Shown here: piece after piece, positions 48,006 to 57,505 of the stretch
How positions within the stretch are numbered: the stretch's first letter is position 1
Layout of the letters: each line of letters begins with the position of its first letter
DNA from: an uncultured Pseudocitrobacter sp.
GTDB lineage: Bacteria; Pseudomonadota; Gammaproteobacteria; Enterobacterales; Enterobacteriaceae
Reading direction: 5' to 3'
Length of the DNA: 64,000 bases
Assembly: GCA_913778145.1 (NCBI GenBank)
Contig: CAJYVI010000071.1
Location: 62,001 to 126,000 of the forward strand
Made by a program: the position numbers and the translations under genes
Notes under the pieces: model-generated
Seen by the model: only the letters and a program-made list of their open reading frames with translations
Databases searched by the model: none
Told to the model about the DNA's origin: nothing

Positions 48006-48758
48006 GTGCCGCTCTTATTGATTTTTTCGGTTGCAGTGCAATTATTTTGCGCTTACCACGTTCTACGTTCAGGTAATGATCGCTATTGGATTTTTATTAT
48101 CCTTGTGTTCCCTGGGATGGGATGCCTTATCTACTTTTTATTCGTGGTTCTACCGGATGCGAGTTCCAGTTATCACGGGCGCTCGTTGACCTCTCATGCC
48201 ATAGATAAAATAATCCCTGAACGTCATCTCAGAAAATTGACGGAAGAGTTAGCGATTGCTGAGACAAATCAGAACCACTATTTACTGGCAAACGAGTTAG
48301 CACGCCTGGGGCGCTATCATCAGGCTATTCCTCATTATCGAGAGTCACTGAGTGGCATTTTTTCTCATGAAGCACCCATGATGCTGAGTCTTGCCAGGGC
48401 TGAGTTTGCCACTCAGGATTTTGCGTGTTGTCAGAAAACGCTGGAAGATTTGATTAAATTCAATCCAGATTTTCAATCTGCAGAGGGGCACTTACTTTTT
48501 GCCAGAACGCTGGCTGCTCAGGAAGACTACGCGGCCGCAGAGAGTGAGTTCAAGGTACTTGTTGAATACTACCCTGGCCCAGAGGCACGGATTCGCTACG
48601 CGGAAATGCTGGAAAAATCGAACCGCATTCATGAAGCAAATGAGCAATATGTCGCTGTTGTCGATACCGCTAAGCGGTCAAAGCCACAATACCGTAAATA
48701 TCATCGTGAATGGATTAAAATAGCGAATGATAGGCTCCGGAAAGCTGTTGTCAGATGA
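48006..48758 (+). CDS. Membrane-anchored TPR protein, unknown function
   Basis: A 250-aa protein with two N-terminal hydrophobic helices (LLLIFSVAVQLFCAYHV and WIFIILVFPGMGCLIYFLFV) resembling the short N-terminal membrane module seen in PLDc_N-type proteins. Helical repeats follow (ANELARLGRYHQAIPHYRES, LARAEFATQDFACCQKTLED, ARTLAAQEDYAAAESEFKVL) that look like three to five TPRs facing the cytosol. Codon use is AT-richer than the flanking liv and ugp genes, and I know of no counterpart at this point in E. coli, so it was probably inserted. Possible scaffold; function unknown. Confidence 0.85.
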   Translation: MPLLLIFSVAVQLFCAYHVLRSGNDRYWIFIILVFPGMGCLIYFLFVVLPDASSSYHGRSLTSHAIDKIIPERHLRKLTEELAIAETNQNHYLLANELARLGRYHQAIPHYRESLSGIFSHEAPMMLSLARAEFATQDFACCQKTLEDLIKFNPDFQSAEGHLLFARTLAAQEDYAAAESEFKVLVEYYPGPEARIRYAEMLEKSNRIHEANEQYVAVVDTAKRSKPQYRKYHREWIKIANDRLRKAVVR

Positions 48759-48805
48759 ATGAAAGCATTCCCTCTTTGATGTCATCAGAGTAAGTGAAAA
48801 CTGAG

Positions 48806-48901
48806 ATGACTGAAGAGTTCAGGGCAGCAATTCTGGATGCTAAACTTGCTGTCCTGATGGAAAAAAACGGTGAAGAGATAAAGGCGCTGGCAGATAAATA
48901 A
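48806..48901 (+). CDS. Candidate 31-aa small ORF after the TPR gene
   Basis: ATG to TAA encoding a charged helical 31-residue peptide (starts MTEEFRAAILDAKLAVLMEK), 47 bases after the TPR gene on the same strand. Only a weak GAG precedes the start. It may be a remnant of a larger gene, a small protein, or chance. Confidence 0.25.
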   Translation: MTEEFRAAILDAKLAVLMEKNGEEIKALADK

Positions 48902-48966
48902 TAGATCCAAAATAGCGACTTTTTGTCTCTTTACTCTCACCTATACGTGCCCCACCTCCCATTTTC

Positions 48967-49017
48967 CTGTCACCGCAGCGTCATCGTCTTGCCATCCCTC
49001 TGACGTCTGACTATCTT
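48967..49017 (+). promoter_or_regulatory. Pho boxes upstream of ugpB
   Basis: Five 7-bp direct repeats with exact 11-bp periodicity: CTGTCAC, GCGTCAT, TTGCCAT, CTGACGT and CTATCTT, each separated by four bases. This is the layout of PhoB boxes (consensus CTGTCAT), 109 bases before ugpB. In E. coli ugp is PhoB-activated under phosphate starvation. Confidence 0.88.
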
Positions 49018-49125
49018 TTTTTTGTAATAAAAACGTTATTTTTCTGTAATTCGAGCATGTCATGTTACCCCCGCGAGCATAAAACGCGTGAAATCGCGCA
49101 TTCGAAACAACAAGAGAGATAATCA

Positions 49126-50442
49126 ATGAAACTGTTACGACATACAGCCTCAGGATTGGCGCTCAGTCTGGTATTTGTTGGCCAGGCGCTGGCAGTGACT
49201 AACATTCCGTTCTGGCATTCGATGGAAGGGGAGCTGGGTAAAGAAGTTGATTCTCTGGCGCAGCGTTTCAATGCCGCCAACCCGGATTACAAAATTGTGC
49301 CCATCTACAAGGGCAACTACGAACAGAACCTGAGCGCGGGTATCGCCGCGTTCCGCACCGGGAATGCTCCGGCGATTTTACAGGTGTATGAAGTGGGCAC
49401 CGCCACGATGATGGCGTCGAAAGCCATCAAGCCAGTGTATGAAGTGTTTAAAGACGCCGGGATTAACTTCGATGAGTCGCAGTTTGTGCCGACGGTTTCC
49501 GGTTACTACTCCGATGCGAAAACCGGGCATCTTCTTTCTCAGCCGTTTAACAGCTCCACGCCTGTTCTCTACTACAACAAAGACGCCTTCAAAAAAGCAG
49601 GTCTGGACCCGGAGCAGCCGCCGAAAACCTGGCAGGACTTAGCAGCCTATACCGAAAAACTGAAAGCGGCGGGGATGAAGTGCGGCTACGCCAGCGGCTG
49701 GCAGGGGTGGATCCAACTGGAAAACTTCAGCGCCTGGAACGGCCTGCCGTTTGCCAGCAAAAACAACGGCTTTGACGGCACGGATGCGGTGCTGGAGTTC
49801 AACAAACCGGAGCAGGTGAAACACATCGCGCTGCTGCAGGAGATGAACAAGAAGGGCGATTTCAGCTACGTGGGCCGTAAAGACGAATCGACCGAGAAGT
49901 TCTATAACGGCGACTGCGCGATTACCACCGCCTCTTCGGGTTCGCTGGCGAACATCCGCCAGTACGCCAAATTCAACTACGGCGTGGGCATGATGCCGTA
50001 CGATGCCGACGCCAAAGGTGCGCCGCAGAACGCCATTATCGGCGGGGCAAGCCTGTGGGTGATGCAGGGTAAAGACAAAGAAACCTACACCGGCGTAGCG
50101 AAATTCCTCGAATTCCTGGCGAAGCCGGAAAACGCTGCCGAATGGCATCAGAAAACCGGTTATCTGCCGATCACCACTGCGGCCTATGACCTGACTCGCG
50201 AGCAGGGCTACTACGACAAAAACCCAGGTGCGGATACCGCCACGCGTCAGATGCTGAACAAGCCGCCGCTGCCGTTCACCAAAGGGCTGCGTCTGGGCAA
50301 CATGCCGCAGATTCGTGTAATTGTCGATGAAGAACTGGAAAGCGTGTGGACCGGTAAGAAAACGCCTCAGCAGGCGCTGGATTCTGCCGTCGAGCGCGGG
50401 AACCAGTTGCTGCGCCGCTTTGAGAAATCGACGAAGTCTTAA
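49126..50442 (+). CDS. ugpB: Glycerol-3-phosphate-binding protein UgpB
   Basis: A 438-aa periplasmic binding protein for sn-glycerol-3-phosphate and glycerophosphodiesters. The signal peptide ends after VGQALA (residue 23). The mature part has the family 1 solute-binding fold ([38 protein letters not shown]). First gene of ugpBAECQ, with a palindromic repeat inserted before ugpA. Confidence 0.98.
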   Translation: MKLLRHTASGLALSLVFVGQALAVTNIPFWHSMEGELGKEVDSLAQRFNAANPDYKIVPIYKGNYEQNLSAGIAAFRTGNAPAILQVYEVGTATMMASKAIKPVYEVFKDAGINFDESQFVPTVSGYYSDAKTGHLLSQPFNSSTPVLYYNKDAFKKAGLDPEQPPKTWQDLAAYTEKLKAAGMKCGYASGWQGWIQLENFSAWNGLPFASKNNGFDGTDAVLEFNKPEQVKHIALLQEMNKKGDFSYVGRKDESTEKFYNGDCAITTASSGSLANIRQYAKFNYGVGMMPYDADAKGAPQNAIIGGASLWVMQGKDKETYTGVAKFLEFLAKPENAAEWHQKTGYLPITTAAYDLTREQGYYDKNPGADTATRQMLNKPPLPFTKGLRLGNMPQIRVIVDEELESVWTGKKTPQQALDSAVERGNQLLRRFEKSTKS

Positions 50443-50452
50443 TCCGTACTTT

Positions 50453-50543
50453 CCCCCTCACCCTAACCCTCTCCCTCAGGGAGAGGGAACAGATCGGCGC
50501 GTTTTTCACCCTCTCCCTCAGGGAGAGGGCCGGGGTGAGGGGG
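50453..50543. repeat. Copy of the palindromic repeat inside the ugp operon
   Basis: A 91-bp version with CCCCCTCACCCTAACCC and GGGGTGAGGGGG ends and two CTCTCCCTCAGGGAGAG hairpins. It sits between ugpB and ugpA within one transcription unit, where it could reduce read-through or stabilise ugpB mRNA. Confidence 0.87.
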
Positions 50544-50565
50544 CAATTCAACCAAGAGTCCAACT

Positions 50566-51453
50566 ATGTCATCTTCCCGTCCGGTGTTCCGCTCGCGTTG
50601 GCTGCCCTATTTGCTGGTTGCCCCGCAGTTGGTTATCACCGTTATTTTCTTTATCTGGCCTGCAGGCGAAGCGCTGTGGTACTCGCTGCAAAGCGTGGAT
50701 CCGTTTGGTTTTTCCAGCCAGTTTGTCGGCCTGGATAACTTCGTCACGCTGTTCCATGACAGCTACTATCTCGACGCTTTCTGGACGACGATCAAATTCA
50801 GCACCATGGTGACCGTCAGCGGTCTGGTTATCTCGCTTGTCTTCGCCGCGCTGGTGGAGTACATCGTGCGCGGCAGTCGGCTGTATCAAACGCTGATGCT
50901 GCTGCCTTACGCCGTCGCGCCTGCGGTTGCGGCCGTGCTGTGGATATTCCTCTTCAACCCAGGACGCGGGTTGATTACCCATTTCCTCGCCGAATTCGGC
51001 TACGACTGGAACCACGCGCAAAACAGCGGCCAGGCGATGTTCCTCGTGGTGTTCGCTTCGGTCTGGAAGCAAATCAGCTACAACTTCCTGTTCTTCTACG
51101 CCGCGCTGCAATCCATTCCGCGTTCGCTGATTGAGGCGGCGGCGATTGATGGCGCAGGTCCGATTCGCCGCTTCTTCAGGCTCGCCCTGCCGCTGATTGC
51201 GCCGGTGAGCTTCTTCCTGCTGGTGGTGAACCTGGTCTACGCCTTCTTCGACACCTTCCCGGTTATCGATGCCGCGACGGCGGGCGGGCCGGTGCAGGCG
51301 ACCACCACGCTGATTTATAAAATTTACCGCGAAGGTTTTACCGGGCTGGATCTCTCGGCCTCTGCCGCGCAGTCGGTGGTGCTGATGTTCCTCGTCATCG
51401 TGCTGACGGTGGTGCAGTTCCGCTATGTGGAAAGTAAGGTGCGTTACCAATGA
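50566..51453 (+). CDS. ugpA: Glycerol-3-phosphate ABC permease UgpA
   Basis: A 295-aa inner-membrane permease with six helices (MalF-like family). The EAA motif is [20 protein letters not shown]. Pairs with UgpE. Its stop overlaps the ugpE start by four bases. Confidence 0.97.
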   Translation: MSSSRPVFRSRWLPYLLVAPQLVITVIFFIWPAGEALWYSLQSVDPFGFSSQFVGLDNFVTLFHDSYYLDAFWTTIKFSTMVTVSGLVISLVFAALVEYIVRGSRLYQTLMLLPYAVAPAVAAVLWIFLFNPGRGLITHFLAEFGYDWNHAQNSGQAMFLVVFASVWKQISYNFLFFYAALQSIPRSLIEAAAIDGAGPIRRFFRLALPLIAPVSFFLLVVNLVYAFFDTFPVIDAATAGGPVQATTTLIYKIYREGFTGLDLSASAAQSVVLMFLVIVLTVVQFRYVESKVRYQ

Positions 51454-52295
51454 TTGAGAACCGTCCGGGGCTGACGATATTCAGCCATACCATGTTGATT
51501 CTGGGGATTGCGGTGATTCTCTTCCCGCTGTACGTCGCCTTCGTGGCGGCGACGCTGGATGACCAGGCGGTTTTCGCGACGCCGATGACGCTGATGCCGG
51601 GTACGCATTTGCTGGAAAATATGCACCACATTTGGGTAAACGGCGTTGGCGTGAACAGTGCGCCGTTCTGGCGGATGATGCTGAACAGTTTTGTGATGGC
51701 GTTCAGCATTACGGTGGGCAAAATCACCGTCTCGATGCTCTCTGCCTTTGCTATCGTCTGGTTCCGCTTTCCGCTGCGTAACCTCTTTTTCTGGATGATT
51801 TTCATCACGCTGATGCTGCCGGTTGAAGTGCGTATCTTCCCGACGGTAGAAGTGATTGCCAACCTGAAGATGCTGGATAGCTACGCCGGGCTGACGCTGC
51901 CGTTAATGGCGTCGGCCACCGCGACGTTCCTGTTCCGTCAATTCTTTATGACTCTACCGGACGAACTGGTGGAAGCCGCGCGTATTGATGGCGCATCGCC
52001 GATGCGTTTCTTCCGCGACATCGTCTTCCCGCTGTCGAAAACCAATCTGGCGGCGCTTTTCGTGATCACCTTTATCTACGGCTGGAACCAGTATCTGTGG
52101 CCGCTGCTGATCATCACCGATGTGGATCTCGGCACCACCGTTGCGGGTATCAAAGGCATGATCGCCACCGGCGAAGGCACAACCCAATGGAACCAGGTGA
52201 TGGCAGCGATGTTGTTAACGCTTATCCCACCCGTGGTGATTGTTTTAGTGATGCAGCGTGCCTTTGTACGCGGTTTAGTGGACAGTGAGAAATAA
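51450..52295 (+). CDS. ugpE: Glycerol-3-phosphate ABC permease UgpE
   Basis: A 281-aa inner-membrane permease (MalG-like) with six helices and EAA motif [20 protein letters not shown]. The C-terminus [12 protein letters not shown] is family-typical. Overlaps ugpA and lies one base before ugpC. Confidence 0.97.
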   Translation: MIENRPGLTIFSHTMLILGIAVILFPLYVAFVAATLDDQAVFATPMTLMPGTHLLENMHHIWVNGVGVNSAPFWRMMLNSFVMAFSITVGKITVSMLSAFAIVWFRFPLRNLFFWMIFITLMLPVEVRIFPTVEVIANLKMLDSYAGLTLPLMASATATFLFRQFFMTLPDELVEAARIDGASPMRFFRDIVFPLSKTNLAALFVITFIYGWNQYLWPLLIITDVDLGTTVAGIKGMIATGEGTTQWNQVMAAMLLTLIPPVVIVLVMQRAFVRGLVDSEK

Positions 52296-52296
52296 G

Positions 52297-53367
52297 ATGG
52301 CAGGACTCAAATTACAGGCAATAACCAAAAGCTGGGATGGCAAAACCCAGGTCATTAAACCGCTGACGCTGGACGTGGCTGATGGCGAATTCATCGTGAT
52401 GGTCGGGCCGTCAGGCTGCGGGAAATCCACGCTGCTGCGTATGGTCGCCGGGCTTGAACGCGCGACCAGCGGCGATATCTGGATTGACGGCAAGCGCGTG
52501 ACTGAAATGGAACCGAAAGATCGCGGTATCGCGATGGTGTTCCAGAACTACGCTCTCTACCCGCATATGAGCGTGGAAGAGAACATGGCGTGGGGGCTGA
52601 AAATACGCGGCATGGGTAAACAGCAGATTGCCGAGCGAGTAAAAGAAGCGGCGCGTATTCTGGAGCTGGACGGCCTGCTTAAGCGTCGCCCGCGCGAGCT
52701 TTCCGGCGGCCAGCGTCAACGTGTGGCGATGGGCCGCGCGATTGTGCGCGACCCGGCGGTGTTCCTGTTCGATGAACCGCTCTCGAACCTGGATGCCAAA
52801 CTGCGCGTGCAGATGCGCCTTGAGCTACAACAACTGCATCGCCGCCTGAAAACCACGTCACTGTACGTGACCCACGATCAGGTTGAGGCGATGACGCTCG
52901 CCCAGCGTGTGATGGTGATGAATGGCGGCATCGCCGAACAGATTGGTACGCCGGTGGAAGTGTACGAAAAGCCCGCCAGCCTGTTTGTGGCGAGTTTTAT
53001 CGGCAGCCCGGCAATGAACCTGCTGGCCGGGCGCATCAACAATGAAGGCACGCACTTTGAACTGGAAGATGGCCTGTTGATACCGCTGAAGGGTAACGCT
53101 CGCCAGCACGCCGGGCGTAAAATTACCCTCGGTATCCGCCCGGAGCATATTGCGTTAAGCTCGCAGGCGGAAGGCGGCATTCCGCTGGTGATGGATACTC
53201 TGGAGATGCTGGGCGCGGATAACCTTGCGCATGGCCGCTGGGGCGCGCAAAAGCTGGTGGTGCGTCTGTCTCATCAGGAACGCCCGACGGCGGGCAGCAC
53301 GCTGTGGCTGCATCTGCCGGATAATCATTTGCATCTTTTTGATGGCGAAACAGGACAAAGAATATGA
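52297..53367 (+). CDS. ugpC: Glycerol-3-phosphate ABC ATPase UgpC
   Basis: A 356-aa MalK-family ATPase: Walker [10 protein letters not shown], signature [14 protein letters not shown], Walker [13 protein letters not shown], and a C-terminal OB-like regulatory domain ([16 protein letters not shown]). The ATG at 52297 is preferred to the one four codons upstream by homology. Its stop overlaps ugpQ by four bases. Confidence 0.97.
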   Translation: MAGLKLQAITKSWDGKTQVIKPLTLDVADGEFIVMVGPSGCGKSTLLRMVAGLERATSGDIWIDGKRVTEMEPKDRGIAMVFQNYALYPHMSVEENMAWGLKIRGMGKQQIAERVKEAARILELDGLLKRRPRELSGGQRQRVAMGRAIVRDPAVFLFDEPLSNLDAKLRVQMRLELQQLHRRLKTTSLYVTHDQVEAMTLAQRVMVMNGGIAEQIGTPVEVYEKPASLFVASFIGSPAMNLLAGRINNEGTHFELEDGLLIPLKGNARQHAGRKITLGIRPEHIALSSQAEGGIPLVMDTLEMLGADNLAHGRWGAQKLVVRLSHQERPTAGSTLWLHLPDNHLHLFDGETGQRI

Positions 53368-54104
53368 GTAACTGGCCTTATCCCCACGTTGCGGCCCACC
53401 GTGGCGGCGGCAAACTGGCCCCGGAAAACACCCTGGCGGCTATTGATATGGGGGCGCGATACGGTCACACCATGATTGAGTTCGACGTAAAATTATCGAA
53501 AGACGGCGAAATTTTCCTGCTGCATGACGATAACCTGGAACGCACCAGCAACGGCTGGGGCGTGGCGGGTGACCTGAACTGGCACGATTTACTGCGGGTG
53601 GATGCGGGCGGCTGGTTTAGCGGTGAATTCAAAGGTGAGCCGCTGCCGCTGCTTTCGCAGGTAGCGGAACGCTGCCGCGAATACGGCATGATGGCGAACA
53701 TCGAAATCAAACCGACTACCGGAACCGGGCCGCTAACCGGGAAAGCGGTGGCGCTGGCGGCGCGTGAACTGTGGGCTGGCATGACGCCGCCGCTGCTTTC
53801 GTCGTTTGAAATTGATGCGCTGGAAGCGGCACAGCAAACCGCGCCGGAACTGCCGCGCGGGTTATTACTGGATGAATGGCGTGATGACTGGCGTGAACTG
53901 ACCACGCGTCTGGGCTGCGTGTCGATTCACCTCAACCACAAACTGCTGGATGAAGCGCGGGTGGATGCGCTGCGCGAGGCGGGCCTGAAGATTCTGGTGT
54001 ACACGGTGAACCGGCCCCAGCGCGCATCACAATTGCTGCGCTGGGGCGTGAACTGCATCTGCACCGATGCCATTGATATCATCGGCCCAAACTTCCAGCC
54101 TTAA
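53364..54104 (+). CDS. ugpQ: Glycerophosphodiester phosphodiesterase UgpQ
   Basis: A 246-aa cytosolic enzyme hydrolysing glycerophosphodiesters to glycerol-3-phosphate and an alcohol. Catalytic motifs are [30 protein letters not shown] and the MMANIEIKP metal-binding segment. There is no signal peptide, separating it from periplasmic GlpQ. The last ugp gene; its stop overlaps convergent yhhA by four bases. Confidence 0.97.
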   Translation: MSNWPYPHVAAHRGGGKLAPENTLAAIDMGARYGHTMIEFDVKLSKDGEIFLLHDDNLERTSNGWGVAGDLNWHDLLRVDAGGWFSGEFKGEPLPLLSQVAERCREYGMMANIEIKPTTGTGPLTGKAVALAARELWAGMTPPLLSSFEIDALEAAQQTAPELPRGLLLDEWRDDWRELTTRLGCVSIHLNHKLLDEARVDALREAGLKILVYTVNRPQRASQLLRWGVNCICTDAIDIIGPNFQP

Positions 54105-54541
54105 GGCAGGTTGGTTTTCACCGGCAGATTCGGATTGTTATTCAGCATGTCGCCATTCTGCCGCTGTGGCAACATATGCTGCTGATTATTCAGCATCGAA
54201 TCGCTATTCCCTGATGCCCCGCTCTGGTTCAGCATCCCGCCGTTAGTATTGGGGAGCATTTGTTGACCGGCGGGGTTTCGCTCCCCCGGCTGGGCCTGCT
54301 GAATACGCTGCCTGTCGTTATTCATCTGCGTCTGAAGCTGCTGCTGTTGAACGCGCGTTTGCGTCTGCAACTGTTGATTCAGCATCCCTTTCTGCTGCAC
54401 CTGCTGCGATTTCATCTGGGTTTGTAACCGCTGCTGGCTCGGAATTTTGTAATCCGGCAGATTAGGGTTGTTGGTAGGATTAAGTGGCTGCGCGACGGCG
54501 GCAAACGGAAGCAGTGCCGCCAGAATCAGTAATCGTTTCAT
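54101..54541 (-). CDS. yhhA: Gln/Asn-rich exported protein YhhA (DUF2756)
   Basis: A 146-aa protein with signal peptide [18 protein letters not shown], then a Gln-rich coiled-coil-like stretch ([18 protein letters not shown] and similar) and Asn/Met/Leu-rich repeats containing MLN and NNNP. Low complexity suggests a periplasmic or surface-exposed structural role. No known function. Convergent with ugpQ and divergent from ggt. Confidence 0.92.
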   Translation of the reverse strand: MKRLLILAALLPFAAVAQPLNPTNNPNLPDYKIPSQQRLQTQMKSQQVQQKGMLNQQLQTQTRVQQQQLQTQMNNDRQRIQQAQPGERNPAGQQMLPNTNGGMLNQSGASGNSDSMLNNQQHMLPQRQNGDMLNNNPNLPVKTNLP

Positions 54542-54662
54542 TGTCTCTCCTCCCTTCTGAGGGATTACTTAAGTTTACCTCGTTTTTGCCATTACGATGA
54601 TTTTTTAGGAGTTTTGAACCAGGCTTAAGCGGGACCTGTTACCCCGACTCTGGAGAGCAACG

Positions 54663-56414
54663 ATGATGAAACAGACGTTTGTGCGTTGGCTGGCGATTGC
54701 CGCGCTGACCGCGGGAGGGAGTTTTGCCGTGGCGGCAGCGACGACCGAGCCTGCTGCACCACCGGTATCTTATGGCGTAGAGGAAGATGTTTTTCACCCG
54801 GTGCGCGCGCATCAGGGGATGGTGGCGTCGGTGGACGCGCTCGCCACTCAGGTCGGGGTGCAAATCCTGAAAGAGGGCGGTAATGCCGTCGATGCGGCGG
54901 TGGCGGTGGGTTACGCGCTGGCGGTCACGCATCCGCAAGCCGGGAACCTGGGCGGCGGCGGATTTATGCTGCTGCGCACCAAAGACGGGAACACGACGGC
55001 TATCGATTTCCGTGAAATGGCCCCCGCACAGGCCACGCGTGATATGTTCCTCGATGATCACGGCAACCCGGACAGCAAAAAATCCCTGACTTCACATCTG
55101 GCATCCGGCACGCCGGGCACGGTGGCGGGTTTCTCACTGGCGCTGGAAAAGTACGGCACGCTGCCGCTCAACAAAGTGGTGCAGCCCGCGTTTAAACTGG
55201 CGCGCGACGGTTTTGTGGTGAACGATGCGCTGGCTGACGATCTCAAAACCTACGGCAGTGAAGTGATTCCCAACCATGAAAACAGCAAAGCGATTTTCTG
55301 GAAAGACGGCGAGCCGCTGAAAAAGGGCGACAAGCTGGTGCAAAAAGATCTGGCGAAAAGCCTGGAACTGATTGCCGAGAATGGCCCGGATGCGTTTTAT
55401 AAAGGCGCCATCGCCGATCAGATTGCCGACGAGATGCACAAGCACGGCGGGCTTATCACCAAAGCGGACCTCGCCGAGTACAAAGCGGTCGAGCGCACGC
55501 CAATCAGCGGTGATTATCGCGGTTATCAGGTCTTCTCGATGCCGCCCCCGTCTTCCGGCGGGATCCACATCGTGCAAATCCTCAATATTCTTGAAAATTT
55601 CGACATGCATAAATATGGCTTTGGCAGCGCTGACGCCATGCAGGTCATGGCGGAAGCCGAGAAGCATGCCTATGCGGATCGTTCGGAATACCTCGGTGAC
55701 CCGGATTTTGTGAAGGTGCCGTGGCAGGCGCTGACTAGCAAAGCCTATGCGAAATCGATAGCCGAACAGATTGATGTCAACAAGGCGAAACCGTCCAGCG
55801 AAATTCGCCCTGGCAAGCTCGCACCTTACGAGAGTAATCAAACCACCCATTTTTCGGTGGTGGATAAAGACGGTAACGCGGTGGCGGTGACCTACACGCT
55901 GAATACCACCTTTGGCACCGGCATTGTCGCCGGAAACAGCGGCATTCTGATGAATAATCAGATGGATGATTTCTCCGCTAAACCAGGCGTGCCGAACGTT
56001 TATGGCCTGGTCGGCGGTGACGCCAATGCAGTGGGGCCGAAGAAGCGTCCGCTATCGTCGATGTCGCCAACGATTGTGGTAAAAGACGGCAAAACCTGGC
56101 TGGTTACCGGAAGCCCTGGCGGCAGCCGGATTATCACCACGGTGCTGCAAATGGTGGTGAATACCATCGATTATGGGATGAACGTCGCCGAAGCCACTAA
56201 CGCGCCGCGATTCCATCACCAGTGGCTGCCGGATGAACTGCGCGTGGAGAAGGGGTTTAGCCCGGATACGCTGAAGCTGCTGGAGCAGAAGGGGCAGAAA
56301 GTGGCGCTGAAGGAGGCGATGGGCAGTACGCAGAGCATTATGATTGGGCCAGACGGCACGCTGTATGGCGCGTCCGACCCGCGTTCGGTGGATGATTTGG
56401 CGGCGGGGTACTGA
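54663..56414 (+). CDS. ggt: Periplasmic gamma-glutamyltranspeptidase
   Basis: A 583-aa secreted proenzyme that cleaves gamma-glutamyl bonds of glutathione and transfers glutamyl to amino acids. The signal sequence ends near the AVAAA stretch. Autoprocessing occurs before the nucleophile Thr (about 394) in QTTHFSVVD, and PLSSMSPTIV and GSPGGSRIITT bind the substrate. GGAGA precedes the first of two adjacent ATGs. It recycles exported glutathione, complementing gor in this window. Confidence 0.98.
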   Translation: MMKQTFVRWLAIAALTAGGSFAVAAATTEPAAPPVSYGVEEDVFHPVRAHQGMVASVDALATQVGVQILKEGGNAVDAAVAVGYALAVTHPQAGNLGGGGFMLLRTKDGNTTAIDFREMAPAQATRDMFLDDHGNPDSKKSLTSHLASGTPGTVAGFSLALEKYGTLPLNKVVQPAFKLARDGFVVNDALADDLKTYGSEVIPNHENSKAIFWKDGEPLKKGDKLVQKDLAKSLELIAENGPDAFYKGAIADQIADEMHKHGGLITKADLAEYKAVERTPISGDYRGYQVFSMPPPSSGGIHIVQILNILENFDMHKYGFGSADAMQVMAEAEKHAYADRSEYLGDPDFVKVPWQALTSKAYAKSIAEQIDVNKAKPSSEIRPGKLAPYESNQTTHFSVVDKDGNAVAVTYTLNTTFGTGIVAGNSGILMNNQMDDFSAKPGVPNVYGLVGGDANAVGPKKRPLSSMSPTIVVKDGKTWLVTGSPGGSRIITTVLQMVVNTIDYGMNVAEATNAPRFHHQWLPDELRVEKGFSPDTLKLLEQKGQKVALKEAMGSTQSIMIGPDGTLYGASDPRSVDDLAAGY

Positions 56415-56423
56415 ATACCTTTA

Positions 56424-56528
56424 CCCCTCACCCTAACCCTCTCCCGTAGGGAGAGGGGACTGATTGTGCCAGTGGTTAGGCTTGTGCGGTTTTCTCCCTC
56501 TCCCTGGGGGAGAGGGCCGGGGTGAGGG
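56424..56528. repeat. Copy of the palindromic intergenic repeat after ggt
   Basis: A 105-bp version with CCCCTCACCCTAACCC and GGCCGGGGTGAGGG ends, and CTCTCCCGTAGGGAGAG and CTCCCTGGGGGAG hairpins. It begins nine bases after ggt and ends two bases from the aaaT stop, filling a convergent gap. Confidence 0.87.
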
Positions 56529-56530
56529 CA

Positions 56531-57034
56531 TCAGGCCGCACTGATTCCTTTCACTCGCGCCATAAAATACGCATCCACATATTCCCCGTTGCGCAGCCCG
56601 TACTTCTTCCCGGTACCTTCAATTTCAAAGCCGTGCTTCTTATATACCGCAACCGCCGGGGCGTTATCGACGAACACCGTAAGCTCAATGCGTTCTACGC
56701 GCAGCCAGTTGTCGCACATATCAATCATCTCACGCACCAGGGCGCTGGCGACGCCGCGGTTTTGCCAGCCGGCATCAACACAAATACCGAAATCAGCCAC
56801 GTGGCTGCGGCGCGGGCGTTGCGCTACGTCGATGCACAGATGACCAACCACCGTGTCGTCAATGCAGGCGACAAGCTGTTTGATGCCGGGCCGATCGGCA
56901 AGACGCGCTTCCCACATCTGCTCAGAAGGATGAGGAACCTGTAGCGTGTTGTAATACACCTCCGGCTGGGCGTGGATCTGCCGAATGGCAGCGTAATCTT
57001 TCGGTTCCGCGTGGCGTATGACTATCTCACTCAT
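56531..57034 (-). CDS. aaaT: L-amino acid N-acetyltransferase AaaT (YhhY)
   Basis: A 167-aa GNAT acetyltransferase reported in E. coli to acetylate amino acids such as Phe and Met. The acetyl-CoA motif is VDAGWQNRGVASALVREM; family segments RPRRSHVADFGICVD and GFEIEGTGKKY are present. The start at 57034 matches E. coli YhhY; the longer frame to 57160 runs across the ryhB promoter and is not used. Slightly longer at the C-terminus than in E. coli (GISAA). Confidence 0.96.
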   Translation of the reverse strand: MSEIVIRHAEPKDYAAIRQIHAQPEVYYNTLQVPHPSEQMWEARLADRPGIKQLVACIDDTVVGHLCIDVAQRPRRSHVADFGICVDAGWQNRGVASALVREMIDMCDNWLRVERIELTVFVDNAPAVAVYKKHGFEIEGTGKKYGLRNGEYVDAYFMARVKGISAA

Positions 57035-57135
57035 TCCTTGTTTCCTCTGTGGGGGGATTATCCCTTTCAACATCATTGACTTTAAATCGCGAGTCAACTG
57101 ACATTTTTTGCAAAAAGTGTTGGACAAGTGCGAAT

Positions 57136-57154
57136 GAGAATGATTATTATTGTC
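57136..57154. promoter_or_regulatory. Fur box over the ryhB promoter
   Basis: GAGAATGATTATTATTGTC matches the 19-bp Fur consensus at 15 positions. It covers a TATTAT -10 (57145-57150) paired with TTGGAC (57120-57125), so ryhB is Fur-repressed. Confidence 0.9.
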
Positions 57155-57156
57155 CT

Positions 57157-57250
57157 GCATTCAGGAAGACCCCTGAGGGAGAACCTGAAAGCACGACATT
57201 GCTCACATTGCTTCCAGTATTACTTTAGCCAGCCTCGTGCTGGCTTTTTT
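57157..57250 (+). ncRNA. ryhB: Iron-responsive small RNA RyhB
   Basis: About 94 nt. The conserved core AGAACCTGAAAGCACGACAT and ATTGCTCACATTGCTTCCAG are the Hfq/target-pairing region of E. coli RyhB, which base-pairs with iron-using protein mRNAs during iron starvation. The 5' stem differs from E. coli but keeps pairing (CAGG with CCTG, CCC with GGG). The 3' end is the terminator AGCCAGC-CTCGT-GCTGGCT plus eight T. Location between aaaT (yhhY) and yhhX is exactly as in E. coli. Confidence 0.96.
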
Positions 57251-57283
57251 TTGGGGTGTGTTCCAGCCTGGCTTACTTGCCAT

Positions 57284-57359
57284 TTTGTTCCCGGGCTGTG
57301 CTCGCAATCCTCACGTACATTAAGTACGCTCCGGTTGCTGCGCGCAGGCCGTGAACAAA
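57284..57359. repeat. Long imperfect palindrome between ryhB and yhhX
   Basis: Arms of about 35 nt from TTTGTTC to CACGTAC and from GTACGCT to GAACAAA, around the loop ATTAA. ERIC/IRU-like in general shape, but not checked against the consensus. No coding content. Confidence 0.65.
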
Positions 57360-57505
57360 CTGGCTGCGACGCCGACGGCTGGTGCGCGGGCATTTGTGCT
57401 CTCTTTCTCCGGCTCCGGACAATGCTTCGCACTAACACACTTCCTCATTTTGTCTCTCTTCGCTTTGCGCTATGGTGTAACCAGATACCTTTAAAGGACG
57501 ACATC

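Noticed and set aside
50569-51450. 293-codon minus-strand frame over ugpA
   Set aside because: Hydrophilic complement of a transmembrane gene; no start signal or family.
57035-57160. N-terminal extension of aaaT
   Set aside because: It would read through the ryhB Fur box and promoter; the conserved start MSEIVIRHAE is at 57034.
57128-57505. N-terminal extension of yhhX through ryhB
   Set aside because: The upstream part encodes ryhB and a palindrome; the conserved protein start with AAAGGA is at 57506.
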